In this document: piece by piece, positions 20,341 through 61,045 of the stretch | Layout: each line of letters begins with the position of its first letter | Numbering within the stretch: the first letter of the stretch is position 1 | NCBI GenBank assembly: GCA_020091685.1 | Contig: CM034601.1 | Coordinates: 17,599,320 to 17,663,319 of the forward strand | Direction: 5' to 3' | DNA: 64,000 nucleotides | Source of the DNA: Lutjanus erythropterus | Taxonomy: Eukaryota; Chordata; Actinopteri; Lutjaniformes; Lutjanidae | Made by a program: the position numbers and the translations under genes | The notes under the pieces: generated by a model | Databases searched by the model: none | Told to the model about the DNA's origin: nothing | What the model saw: the letters and a program-made list of their open reading frames with translations, nothing else

Positions 20341-22559
20341 GTCAGTAGACACAGTGAAAACTACATGGGAATATAAGACATAAACAGTTTCAAATACACA
20401 TTGCTCAGTCATTTTAAAGTCTCTAAAGCCCATTGATAAACAGGCTGGCCTGATTCCAGAACAAAGTGGCTAGGAGTGCATCTGAAGTCAGTAGGAGTGT
20501 ACTAGTATGGGTCGGTAACAGCAATGACAAGCATGTAAGTGTTACAGGTCGGATTGTGCTGGAAAAAGCTGCACGCAGCCTAAACTGAATACAGTATCTT
20601 GCTTCTTTTTAGCGACAGTTAGCTTTATGAGTCAGAATGGCACCATGGTCTTTTGTTAATAAATCTGCACTGGAGAGCGCAGTGCTGTTACGCACGGCCG
20701 CTTACTGTGTTAACCTTCATTAAATCACCTGGTAACAACACCAGGCTGCTACAGTATAACCTTACAGACCTCCACACACATCAGTCTGCTTGGATATAAC
20801 TCTATATTCTTCTTTTTTAGGGAGACGTCTGCTTACCAGGGCTCATTATAGCCTATTTTACAACTTTCCTCTTAGCAAAACTAGCTCATATTTTGTCCTT
20901 GAAACACACTGGAGTGCATTGTTGTGAAGCATTAATTACAAAACTATCAGACCAAATATGAAGTGAGCTACATTAGAATTATTGCTAAAATGGCATCTGT
21001 CCAATGTAATCATCACCCAATCAGTTTCTTTATTTCTTATTTATATCATCATGATAACTATCTAATGGGGGGAAAAAATCATACTCCATTTGTCTTTGGC
21101 TGTAATGTGTGTTCATGTTGTGATGCTCTGAACCATCCTAACAATGGTAGTACTTTCTGTTTGCTCATTTTCCTACTGATGCAGTTTCAGCTTCAGAGCT
21201 ATGAGACCAGTGATGTGACTGTCTGAGAGAGTATTTAACAATCATCACACCTACTGATCTATATTCAGCTTTACCCAGCCCTTTCACATGTTGCGCTGCT
21301 GCACGCACATGAACCAAAATAGAACTTGTGCGTGGAGATGCACAGTCTGTGTGCCCTGAATATATTCTCACATTGATGCATAAACAGACAGCTGAGGACA
21401 CCATGCATGTATAACCTTGTGCTTGGCATTTATTATTCAAATTTCAACTGAAGGTGCAAAATATTACATATTAATATTACAAATCAAATAAAACTAATGA
21501 AAACACATCACATTGTCCAAGTAAGAGCACATCAACAAATGTGAAATGAATGAAAGTATTTTTTTAAGGGCAGTATGAACTCAAATAATCACAATTTGTC
21601 ACAGAAAGATATGACATAAACATTTAGAGACAATTTTACAGTTACATTTGCAACATGGCTACTGAGTTGGTTTATAAACCTTGTCAGTTACAATTAATTA
21701 TATGAAGATTTCCGTTTATTTTTCTGTCATTGCATATGGTGTTGTGTATCTTTATTTGTTGCATTGCTGCGGCTAACATTTGACATCTTATTCAATCCAT
21801 ATTATTGTGCTTTCTTGTTTCCATTGTGACAGGTGGCATGTTTATCATGTAATCTGCCACAATAGATATCCTTGTTGGATAAAGTTCTTTATCTTGAGTT
21901 TGACTCTTGAAGCATCACTGAATATCACACTGGAGGTTTGCATGTCTTCAGTGAGCTGAGTGAGTCAGGAGGACCATCACTGTCTGATTTGGACAGATTT
22001 TGAGAAGGTGCAGTGATGAAGACTCTGAGCTCTGGACGCAGGCCTGGGATCGAGTCAATAACCTCTTTTTTCATGTCACCCTGTCATCAATCAATACAGA
22101 ACTGTCTTCTCTCTTTCCCAGTAAAATCATGCAGCTGTTATACCATCAGCGTATGACTCATGAGGTCAATGTCTCCACCATCCCTGTTCCCTCACCAACA
22201 CTGCTGTGCACATGACATGAGACCATTTCACAGCGCAGTGGAATTATTATAACTGACATGTGACTTACTGAGGATTTGTCTGTTTTTTCTAAATTCACTG
22301 CAGGTCCACTGTTTTCACCGTGTTGAGAAGTAATTTGGAGTTGACTTCTTTCAGGCATCAGGTCTGCCACATAAAAAAAATACAGTGAGCAATATTTTAC
22401 CAGTGACAAGGACATATTTCAGAGGCAGTTTAATGAAACACCTCTCCTGTGCTTAACACTTCATCTGTCATTATCTGACTTGGTGTGATTTAATTAACCC
22501 TGTGCATCTGTTACACCAAGGAGGATAAAAAAAAAAGCTGATTGTTACCCAGTGATATT

Positions 22560-23790
22560 TGTAGAGTTAGAAAGTAACTAAATTCAATTACTGTACTTAA
22601 TTAGATTTTTCAGGTATCGTTACTTGAGTATTTATTTGTCTGACAACTTTTTACTTTTACTCTCCACATTTTAGCACAGATACCTTTACTTCCTACTCCT
22701 TACATTTTCAAAGCAGGCTTGTTACTTTAGTTTTAATGTATGTGAGAGAGATTTTTTTTAATTTTCCGTTGTACTGCCTTCCCAACATCAAGACTGATTT
22801 TAACCTATAGCTGCAAACTGATTGGACAGTAACAAATTGAAAAGACAATTCCTCAGTGTATCCATCAGTACAGTATCTTGCATGACAGACACAACAAGAC
22901 AAAACAACATAACAAGACATAACAAAATGGAAATGACGTAACACAACACCTAACAGGGGAAACAACGTAAAAGATGTAAAACAAGCAAACTGATGTGCTA
23001 AAATGAAAATTATACAACAAGACGTAAAAAAGGGGAAAATAATGTAAAATATATAACAAGACAAAAATAATATAAAGGTGTAAAAGACGTAAGAAGACAA
23101 AAAAATGACATAACAAGAAGAAAACAATGCCACAAGACCTAATGAGATGAAAATTGCAGAACAAGACAAAAATGACATAACAAGACAGAAAAACTTAACA
23201 AGATGAAAACAACGTAACAATTCCAAAAAAAAAACATAAGAAGACATAATAAGATGAAGACAACGAAAGACACAACAAGACGTAACAAGATGAAAAAGAC
23301 ATAAAAGATGTAACAAGATGAAAACAATGTAACAAGACATAACAAGATGAAAATGATGTGAAAACGCTGAAGATGTAACAAGACAAAAGCAACATAACAA
23401 TACAAAAATGACATGAAAGACAAAATGATGTAACAAGACTTAAGACAAAGATTAAGTAACAGGACATAACAAGACAAAAATGACATAATGACAAAAAAAC
23501 AACAACATAAAGACAAGAAGGTGAAAGAAACAAGAGAGGGAGACTCAGAAACAACTTGGAGAGATGGTGCTCAGTGGGTTAGTTTTTACTTTTATTCCTC
23601 AGAGCCTGTATTCTTTACCTTTTTCTTAGTAAAGAAAAGGAATCAGTACTTCTGCTTTCACCACTTCACCACCAGTCTTTTATACGTACGTTATACGTAC
23701 TTCTGCTCGAGTAAGGAAAGTGTTTTGCCACTCTGGGTATTTGAAAGTGCATTTGAAGGTAAATATAATTTTACAAATAATTTGGCAGTG
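22560..23790. repeat. dispersed element with an expanded internal satellite
   Basis: The flanks (tttactcaag/ttacttttac-type words near 22600-22740 and 23570-23760) enclose 22885-23520, a degenerate tandem array of ataacaagacaaaaatgac-like units. A related, unexpanded copy at about 33905-34260 shares the left segment (tatccatcagt...tcatgcag/acaga) and the right segment (gagtaa...ttctactttta). The long minus-strand ORFs inside are by-products of the array. Confidence 0.7.
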
Positions 23791-26700
23791 TAGGTCCCGT
23801 CTGTTTGCATGAATTCTGATGGGAACAGGAGCAGCCCGTCATATGTGGCACTTTTTGTTCTCATAGAGCAGCTGGTCACAGAGAAGTAATCCTCCAGGGG
23901 AGGCTCTGGCAGAGGGCCAGCTGTGCTTTGGTCTCTTGGCTCATTTAGTAGCTGGAGTCAAAAAGCCACTACATCTTGACGTCACACAGCTGTTACACAA
24001 GGGTCAGATAAACTTGTCGTGTGAGACAATGTAAGCGATGATTTATGAACAGCATAAGCATCTATGCTACATTTAGGGAACATAAATATTCAATAAAACG
24101 TAGTGACATTATTGCAAGATGCTGCACTGATGCAAATCATTTTCTTCTGTGTAGGGGAACGGACATTAAATCACTGCAGCCCACAGGGGAGGTAAGTTAT
24201 ATAATATTAAGTTATAATATTATGGCTATATTGTCTATATGGTAAGTTTATTCATTTATTCCTGAAGGATCAGTGAGTACAATTTTTTTGACATCTAGTA
24301 GTTGGCTTGCAGATTGTAAACACCTTGCCTCTCTCTCTTCCAAGCATGTAGGAGAACCTATATGGTGGTTATGAAACGAACAGAAAACATGAGTCTGTAC
24401 AGAGCCAGTGTTTGTTTGTCTGTTCTGGGCTGCTGGTGCTCTGTCTCTAGATATAAACAGCTCACTCTAAGGTAACAAAAACACAATTCTTATTTCCAGG
24501 TAATTATACACAAATGATAACAAACTTATGAATATTATATTCCATATTCCACATTCTACCAGTACTTTTAAATCTGATGCACATGACCTTTAAGTAATGT
24601 TTAAATTTTTATCTTGAGTGGTTGTATTTATTTTTTATTTTTATCTCTTAATACCTTACACACCAACAGGTACCTTGATATCCTTGGGCACAGTTCTTTT
24701 ATCCGTTCTACAGGTCTGGCTGAAAATTAGGGGGACAGAGCGCAGGGCCCCCGAGGGAACAATCTGCCATGGACATCAAGTCAGCTGAGTCAGCGATCTT
24801 CTTTGAGACCCTTCTTGAAAAACACTTTTATTGGAGAGCCTCTTTACAGTTTTACCTGAGTTCTAACTCTTTCCATTCAGTTTAATATAATTCAGTTCAG
24901 TAGGCTTTATTGGTATGCATGTCATTTAAACGTTACCATGTTTCTTAAAAATCTTTTTTTAATTTTCCTATTATTTTTTCTTGCTCTCCAAGTTGTTTTT
25001 ATTTGTCTTCTTTAATAGCTGGATGATTTTATAACTTGTCAGGGTTTTTGTAAAGTTTGTAATGTGGATTTTGAAAAGTGCTCTATAAAAAAAAAGTATT
25101 ATTATCATTAGGAGTAGTAGTAGTTTTAGTAAGCTTTATGTATTAAAGAAGCATCATTGCAATCAAGATCTCTTTTACAAGAGAGACTTAAGTAAAGTAA
25201 GTAGCGTAAAAATCAGGACACATTCCCTTTGTGTGTGGCAGCTCTTAACTGTAAGAGTAGACTCTGATTTAAAGTCATTTTTTAAGCTTTAATGTCTGTT
25301 TTTAAAAGTCTGCATAAACTAGGTCTTCTTTAATGAATTCTTGATCGTCTGAGACAGAGACAAACAAAACTGGGGCTACTTCCATCAGGCCGGTCCTGTT
25401 GTGCCATATAGCCGCCTGATGTAAGTTAAGGGAGGAAACTAAAATTATCTCTGACCCAACTTCTTCACACCGAGTGTGAACAAACAGAAGCCTGTAGGAC
25501 GGTCTCATCGAATCGACCCAAACCAAATGAAGCTGCTGGCGGAGAAGAGAAAAACAAAATGTAAGTCAGAATTTAGTAGAAAGAATTTGACACAAAGCAG
25601 AAATTTAAAAGAACGGGAAGAATATTAACATTTTATTGTCATTAAGTTGATACAGAGATGTATGGTGTGACTGTTGTTCCTGCAGAACCCTGAGAAGTTT
25701 AAGTTGTATAGTCAGTTTCATAGATATCATCACAGTTATTTCATAAGTGAATGACATTGACTGAGTCAACAAAGGAATAGATTTTTACTGGTGTTATTGC
25801 TGTGAGAAGAAACTGACAGTAGACAATCACATTTTTACATGAAGAAAAGGGCACTACGTCCAAACACAAGCATGATGTTGTCTTATTTAAATGTTAAAGG
25901 AGACATCAGATAATCTAAAACATACTGACACAGGATGCTGCCTCGGTAAAAAAGCCATTTTCCAGCACAAATTGATTAAATGATCGATAAACTGACTCAT
26001 TTGCATAGTGTTAGACCGCTGAGTTTGCAGCTGGATCTACATTTATTGGATAGAAGACAACCTTGTGAATATGGTGACCTTCTTTAAGTAGGCAAGTGCT
26101 AAAATGTGCATCCTACCACACCATCAGGAAGATCAGTTTACCTTTAGATAGGGACTTATACAGTTTCTGTAATGAACAACTTCTTAACATTTACAACTGA
26201 AGATCGGATGAATCAGTGTAAGAACCCTTAATAAGGATTTATTAACATTTATAACTACAGATGTCTTAAAATGACAATCCTGCAAGGCTTTTTCAGTTTC
26301 GTCAATTTCTCATGTGACCCCCCCCCATGAAAAATAATTGCCCACCCTGATCTAAAACGTACCCAGGGAGTTCTACTGAGGATCTTATTGTATTTCAAGG
26401 GTTTTATCACAAGTTCTACTGAGAACCCTTTTATAAGATTGTACAAAGAACCCCGAACAAACCCTCAATGAGAGCGTTGTCTTTGGTTGAAAAGGGTCCT
26501 TAATGGAAATATGGAAAGCACCCTTTTCTTCAAAAAACAGTTCTTCAGAAGTACTGTGATCTGTGTAGAACCTCAGGCCTTCAGGAGGAACCCTTTAGGA
26601 ACCCTTATTTCTAAGAATGTATATGTCAGACTCTGCACATACATCATTCTGTACAGTGAAGCTCAAACATTCAACTGAAGAAACAAGAAGAAAACATCTT

Positions 26701-28329
26701 TTTGAGTGGAAGTGAACTTTAAAAAAAAAGACTCACTGACTCAAAAACAAATGGATTATCAAAATATTTGGCTATTGATTTGATAGCTGACAGGCAATCG
26801 ATTAATTGTTACAGCTTTAAAACTACTGATAATTTGTTTCACACTTTCTAATAAGCCATTAGAGAGCATTTGTTACTTCCCTGCAATCATAAATGTTAAT
26901 AAAACAATAAATGTTATAACAATGATCCATTAAGTCTGCAGTTGTGAATGTTAATACATTATTAATAAAAGGCTTCTGGAGGTCCAGAGAGCTGAACAAG
27001 ACAAAATGTGTAATGCAGAAGGAGGATTTTCTACAACCTGTCTTATTAGTGGCTAACTGATTTATAGAGCATTGCTGAATTATTTATCAGCCATTAATGA
27101 AGCCATTAGTTACTCTTAATAAAGGAAGCCTTATTAGTAGGGTCAGACGGATATAACAGTCAGGCAATATTATCAGCCTGATATTGGACTGGCACAGCTA
27201 TCTGTCTATATCAGTTTTTTTTTTACAGAGCATAATGCAGATTATTTTAATTTATCCTTTATTTTTATAGGCAGCATTCTATATATATTTGATCCTTCCT
27301 CTTAATCAATGTTGTTATATTTGTGTTTTTAATTTGCAGTTATTAACAGAATCAGAATTTTTTTTTCAACACTTTTGAAGAGTCAATATCGAATCACACC
27401 ACAGTGGTAATTTAACTCTTTATAGAAAGTTACTGTAACCCTAATCTTAACACTAATTTAGTGTAATTATTGTCTCTTTTTGGAGTTAAACCAGCACTCC
27501 TTAACACTAACCAGTGTAAAGTGCAGCACTCAGCACTTTTATGTGTTAGACATTAACTCTCTCACATTATTTGTTAATTATAAGTGTTATCACCAGCTTT
27601 AAAGGAAAGGGCCACATTTTCCTGGGACTGGGTGAGGCTTTGCTTTGTTTTTTGTTGCTTTGTTTTATGTTTGTACTTTAAAGCAGTGTTTCCCAGACTT
27701 ATTTTCAGGGGACCATTTCAGCCCAGTTCACAGTAGGCCTTGTCAATACGTCTTGGGAAGAGTTAATTTGTGTATAAATGAATGTTCTTGACCATTTGTA
27801 CTGCCATTTCTTCATCACTATCATCTTGACACATTATCGAAACCATATACCTTATGAATGAGAAATAAATGCATAAAGGTCGAGTTAACAGGTCATCTAT
27901 TTACTATATTTCCACTCATTTTAAAACAATATAGGACCTTTTAGCATAGATTTGGAGACAAAGTAAGCGCATTTAGGCAGAATTTTTTTCTTTTCTTTAA
28001 AACAATATGCACATTTTAAATGTTTAATTTGCAGAATTTCTTCCACAATCTTTTAATTTATTTGGGGACCCAAGTAAGATCTCCTGTGACCCACCTGACC
28101 CAGTTGAGAGTGACTGGTCTGGAGTAATAAAATCTGAATCTGAATATAAAAAATACCAGTGAAATTTACTGTTTTTGTGCTCTGATGTGATTTTGGATCT
28201 AATATATTTAAGTTGAGAATATTTGCCAATATATTGGATTTATTTATTTTTTTAATTCCCTAATTGGCATCAGAACCCCCAAAATCTAGTATCGATAAAA
28301 CTGAACCTTTAATTCTTCAAATGATGCCT
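23791..28329. other. intergenic upstream of fgf13, no gene seen
   Basis: Repeat fragments only: a SINE/LINE-tail-like piece near 25050-25120 (gaaaagtgctctataaa), a GGTTCT/GAACCC-rich segment at 26340-26620, and diffuse AT-rich sequence. No exon was supported. Confidence 0.5.
26340..26620. repeat. GAACCC/GGGTTC palindromic repeat, minor copy
   Basis: Alternating words such as ttctactgag, aacccttt and gggtcctt. It belongs to the same family as the larger arrays at 40985-42240 and 43675-44350. Confidence 0.55.
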
Positions 28330-28379
28330 AGCTTAGAAGGTCTGATTGAAAAAAAAAAAGATATAAAAGTGCGTACGCA

Positions 28380-28719
28380 CACATTTCTGTCATCTTTCTT
28401 TGTCTCTCCCTGTGCGCGTGCGTGAGCCTCTTGTGCGCGCGCACGGTTGAGCGCTCTCCTCCTGGTTCATGTTGGTGACACACAGGAACACAGCGGGATC
28501 TCACGCACTCACAGCCGGGCCGTGGAGAGAGACACAGGGAGGGACAGAGGGAGGATACGGCGAGGAGGAAAGAGTGCCAGAGAGTTGTTGGACTGCCGCC
28601 GCCGAGTGTGAGGAGGGAGGAAGATCTGAGGAAGAGGATGAAAAAGTGAATCCGTGATCCTTCATCTCTCACCTGAAGTTTGATTCAACAGCCAGCGGCA
28701 GCGGCAGCAGCGGTGCTCC
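28380..28719 (+). promoter_or_regulatory. CpG-rich promoter/5' UTR of fgf13 exon 1Y
   Basis: GC- and CpG-rich compared with the AT-rich surroundings (gtgcgcgtgcgtgag, tgcgcgcgcacgg, gccgccgccgag). It lies directly upstream of an ATG whose short exon splices in frame to fgf13 exon 2. Promoter function is inferred. Confidence 0.5.
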
Positions 28720-57556
<28,837 letters not shown>

Positions 57557-58523
57557 CCCACCACCCCTCACACCTCACACACACACACACATACACTCAC
57601 AGACACACACCCGCACAAACACATACACACTCACATACACAGATCTCAGGCCGACATGCCCACACATCAGGCTGGTGAGGGGGAGGAGGAGGAGGAGGAG
57701 GAGGAGAAGATGAAGGAGGACAGGAATGTGTTCTTCCACTTAACGGAGCCCACTGTGACTGACTGTGATGTAAATAAATCAAGGACAATCAACCCGTCTG
57801 GCTCTGGTCTGCAGAGAGACAGGACCTGTGAATCTCTTCCCGTGACCACTCTTCCCGCTGTATCATAACCAGAGAGAACCAGGGAGGGAGGGAGAGGAAG
57901 AAAAGAGTCAGTCAGTCACATAGTCAGATAAACAGACTGTTACAGAGAACCAAAGAGTCCAAGTATTAACTAAGTTACTGCAGTGAAAAGACAAGAAAGT
58001 TAAAGAGTGACAAAGGAAGGAAGAAAGTCCTTATCTATCCTACCGTATGCTATGTTTACACAGAGCTCATGGGGTTAAGTCATATTTTTAAACCGATGAA
58101 CGTATTCCTTGTACACTTGGACTGATCACTTGTTTGCATGCAGGTGCGCCTGTGTGTGTGTGCGTGTGTGAGTGGTCAAGTACACGCTGTGCTTGCAGTA
58201 GGAGTGTTGCGTGTGTGGGCAAGTGAGAGCGAGTGTGTGTGCGCACGCATGTGTCTGGGGGGGGATTTTACCTTTTTAAGATCTGTTGTATATCAGACAA
58301 ACCTCCTGAGGGCTTTAGCAGGTTAAAATAAGGTTTACTGTATATGCTTCCATGCTTACTTCTTACAAGCAATGCTGTTGTTTATCTTTCCGTTCGTTGT
58401 TGTCGTCCCTTGCTGTTTGTTTGTTTGTTTGTTTGTTGTTGCATGGAAGCTTGTGGACCTCTGCTCAGTAGCAGCATGCTGAAGGTCCTTTTTTTCTGGT
58501 CTTACGTGTTCCTGACCAAAAAG

Positions 58524-58668
58524 AGAACACTAGTGAGCCAATAGTGTCATTACCAGAACACTAGTGAACCAATGTGAGGGTGTCGGAACACTACTGGACC
58601 AATAGTATTGCACCAGAACATGAGTGGACCAATGGTGTTGGACCAGAACCAGTTTAACCAATGGGAGC
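58524..58668 (+). repeat. ~30-bp tandem repeat in fgf13 3' UTR
   Basis: About five degenerate units of the form agaacactagtgaaccaat / agaacatgagtggaccaatg, each with a central CCAAT core followed by a ...ttacc/ttgcacc end. Confidence 0.75.
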
Positions 58669-58721
58669 ACAGATTAACTTACTATTTTGGTTCCTGCTGT
58701 GGACAAACTAGAAATGCACTA

Positions 58722-58727
58722 AATAAA
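58722..58727 (+). terminator. candidate fgf13 polyadenylation signal
   Basis: AATAAA in actaaataaactc, about 1.17 kb after the stop codon and directly downstream of the tandem repeat. Confidence 0.5.
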
Positions 58728-61018
58728 CTCTTTCTAAAGAAGTTACTAGACTCTCGTCTTATTTTGTTGAATTTTTCACCTCGGTTGATGTAATGTTGAA
58801 ATGTTTTGAGTTTAGTGTACAATGTTAGAGACATCATTGGGTAATAACAGATTGCATGTAATCAGGATTATGTAATCAGATTACAAAAACAAGTAACTAT
58901 AATGGGCCCAGATTACATTTGAAAAAATGATATTCTTAATTAGAATTATTAAATATATGCTGAATATTTTGATAGATATTTTTTAATTATAAATAGCGAG
59001 ACTTTATACCACTGGAACCCAACAGCAGCCATAACATGACAAAACTGTTCTACTGTGTACCAAACTAAGTTACTCTTCTCACCAGGTTGCCAGTTTAGAT
59101 AATCGTGGTGTAACTGATACATTTTTTTGATTTTTAATGATGACTTACATTGAAAATAGGAGATAAACATTTTCTCTTGCTGTTTTTGTAAAGGTAAGTT
59201 GATTTGACCCATTGACCTATACACACTGTTTGCATGTATTTCAAAAGTATGTTCCACTAGGAATAAATGAGTGGTTCATTTGCAAAAACAGAAAAGCTGA
59301 AATTTGATATGTTTCTTTATCAGTGTTGTTTTTTTTTTTTTTTAATTTTGCACACCAGGGAATATCAGTCAAACTGGTGCTGGGCTGTTTCAATAATTAT
59401 TATTGTGCAGTAAAAGGAGTATCAATGTAACTGTTCATTTAGTTATTTTAAAAAATGGCTTTTTATCTGTTTCAAATTTTAACTGTTTTTAATTTTTTTC
59501 TCTCTGGGTGAATTGACCCTTTAATTTTTCAAGTATGCTTGTATTTAAATTCATATCGGCAGTGGAGCAGAACTTTTCTCCCTCATGTTATTTTAGAGCT
59601 TCTGAGCAGGTTTGGAAAATATAATGTGTCCACACTGGAAGACCATATTAAAGTTTACTAAAAAGTAGTCAGTATACATGCTAAAAAACGCTTGATTTTT
59701 TTCATGTATTCTCTCCCACAGTGTCGCACATGGAAAAAGAGGTGGATGAGCTGAAGTTGGAAGTATGGCAGTGTTGTCACTTAGGCCAGTGTTTCTCAAC
59801 CCTGGTCCTCTGGGACCCCTGCCCTGCATGTTTTAGATGCTTCCCTGCTCCAACACACCAGACTCAAATGATGGGAAACATCTAAAATATGCAGGTCAGG
59901 GGTACTTGAGGACCAGGGTTGAGAAACACTGACTCAGGCCACACCCCATCAACCACTAGATGGCGCTTGTAGTTCAGAATTATGATTCTGACATCGGTTT
60001 CTCACAGCAAACTTGAAATGACTTTGAAAAATGCTCCAGGAAATTTAATGAAGCATGGAGAATGTATGAAACATAAAGTCTTTAAAAGAGGACCAAAATT
60101 AAACAGTCCAGTAGACATAGTTTCTTGATAAAGTCATCTTTTACTCCAACATGTGTGTGTTTGTTCATATCTCTGTGATGAACAGGGAAAGCAGACACAG
60201 GCATTTATCCTCAAATAATTCTGCTAATAAATGGGGCGCTAAAGCTAATATCCGAGACATTTGTGTATCACAAAATACAACAAGATAAAGTGCATAAGAC
60301 AAATATGAAAAATACACATATAATGATTAAAAACCAATAGTTTCACATTGCAATAATAAACATTTACTCATTGGTTTCAGGAACAGTGTCATACTCAATA
60401 TGTTTTCCTAATGACCTCACAAGATGTGGGATACTTCTCTAACTAATAAAGATAACTTAATGTCATAATAATACTTTCTTTACTTTAGTTTTTCATTTTA
60501 CATTGACAAGTATCCTGTATAAAAGGAATAAAATCAGTGGGTGTTCTGCAGGTAGGACGTCTTGCCTGTAACTCTGAACTCACAGTGTCGATGAACCACA
60601 CTCTCCCTTTGCTATGCATCTCTATGAAAAAAAAAAATCACATTTTCACTTTCTGCAGCCCTGTGCAAATGTAAACACACATGCAAACCCACACAAACAA
60701 TATATATTTCATGTTCATAGTGATCCACATTAATACTGTGCTGGTACATCAGTCAAGTCTGACATATTTACAGCGGCTGAGACAGCGACACGCTGCCTGT
60801 ACTTGCAAACTTTCCTCTTTTTCTTTACAGATAAGAGGAGGGAAGATTATGTCACAGTCTGTCCTCTTCCCCCTCCCTCTCCTCCTCTTCTTCCTCTTCA
60901 TCTTCTTCTCAGTGCCAGATATCTTGCTCTTCATCTGTTTCTTCTTTTACACCTCTTTTCTGTCACAGCTCAGGTTTTTCTCTCCGTGAATCCATCAGTC
61001 GATTTGTCAGTGTTCAGT
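58728..61018. other. convergent intergenic region fgf13/afap1l1 (incl. afap1l1 3' UTR)
   Basis: No exon. It contains a strong hairpin repeat (59784-59940). The afap1l1 3' UTR must start at 61018 on the minus strand, but its end could not be placed. Confidence 0.5.
59784..59940. repeat. palindromic MITE, ~55-bp arms
   Basis: The left arm (cagtgtttctcaaccctggt ... cttttagatg-type end) matches the reverse complement of the right arm (accagggttgagaaacactg) nearly throughout, with a short loop near 59845-59870. The whole can fold into one hairpin. Confidence 0.8.
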
Positions 61019-61045
61019 CTAGGTCGCCTTCTTTGACTCCCACTC
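61019..61045 (-). CDS. afap1l1: afap1l1 last coding exon
   Basis: The acceptor (minus) is ctggttttcag. It encodes EWESKKAT and TAG; the human end is EWEMKKT. Only 27 nt, but frame, acceptor and similarity agree. Confidence 0.82.
   Translation of the reverse strand, partial: EWESKKAT

Larger units (their letters stand above)
18815..22559. other. intergenic between F9 and fgf13, no gene seen
   Basis: It contains (CA)n at 19342-19398 and (CT)n at 20308-20337. The stretch 19420-19760 is repeat-free and of high complexity, possibly conserved non-coding sequence. No exon was supported. Confidence 0.5.
57557..58727 (+). other. fgf13 3' UTR
   Basis: It follows the stop with CA-rich (57570-57640), (GGA)n (57678-57708) and GT-rich segments. 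AATAAA occurs at 57773-57778 and 58722-58727; the second is taken as the main distal signal. TGCATG words (near 58135 and 58440) are possible RBFOX sites. A ~30-bp tandem repeat lies at 58524-58668. Confidence 0.6.

Noticed and set aside
22708-23436. 242-aa and 125-aa minus-strand ORFs rich in Phe, Leu, Cys and Ser, looking like a membrane protein
   Set aside because: They lie entirely in a degenerate satellite of ataacaagacaaaaatg units, so three frames stay open at once; composition and overlap in several frames show an artefact.
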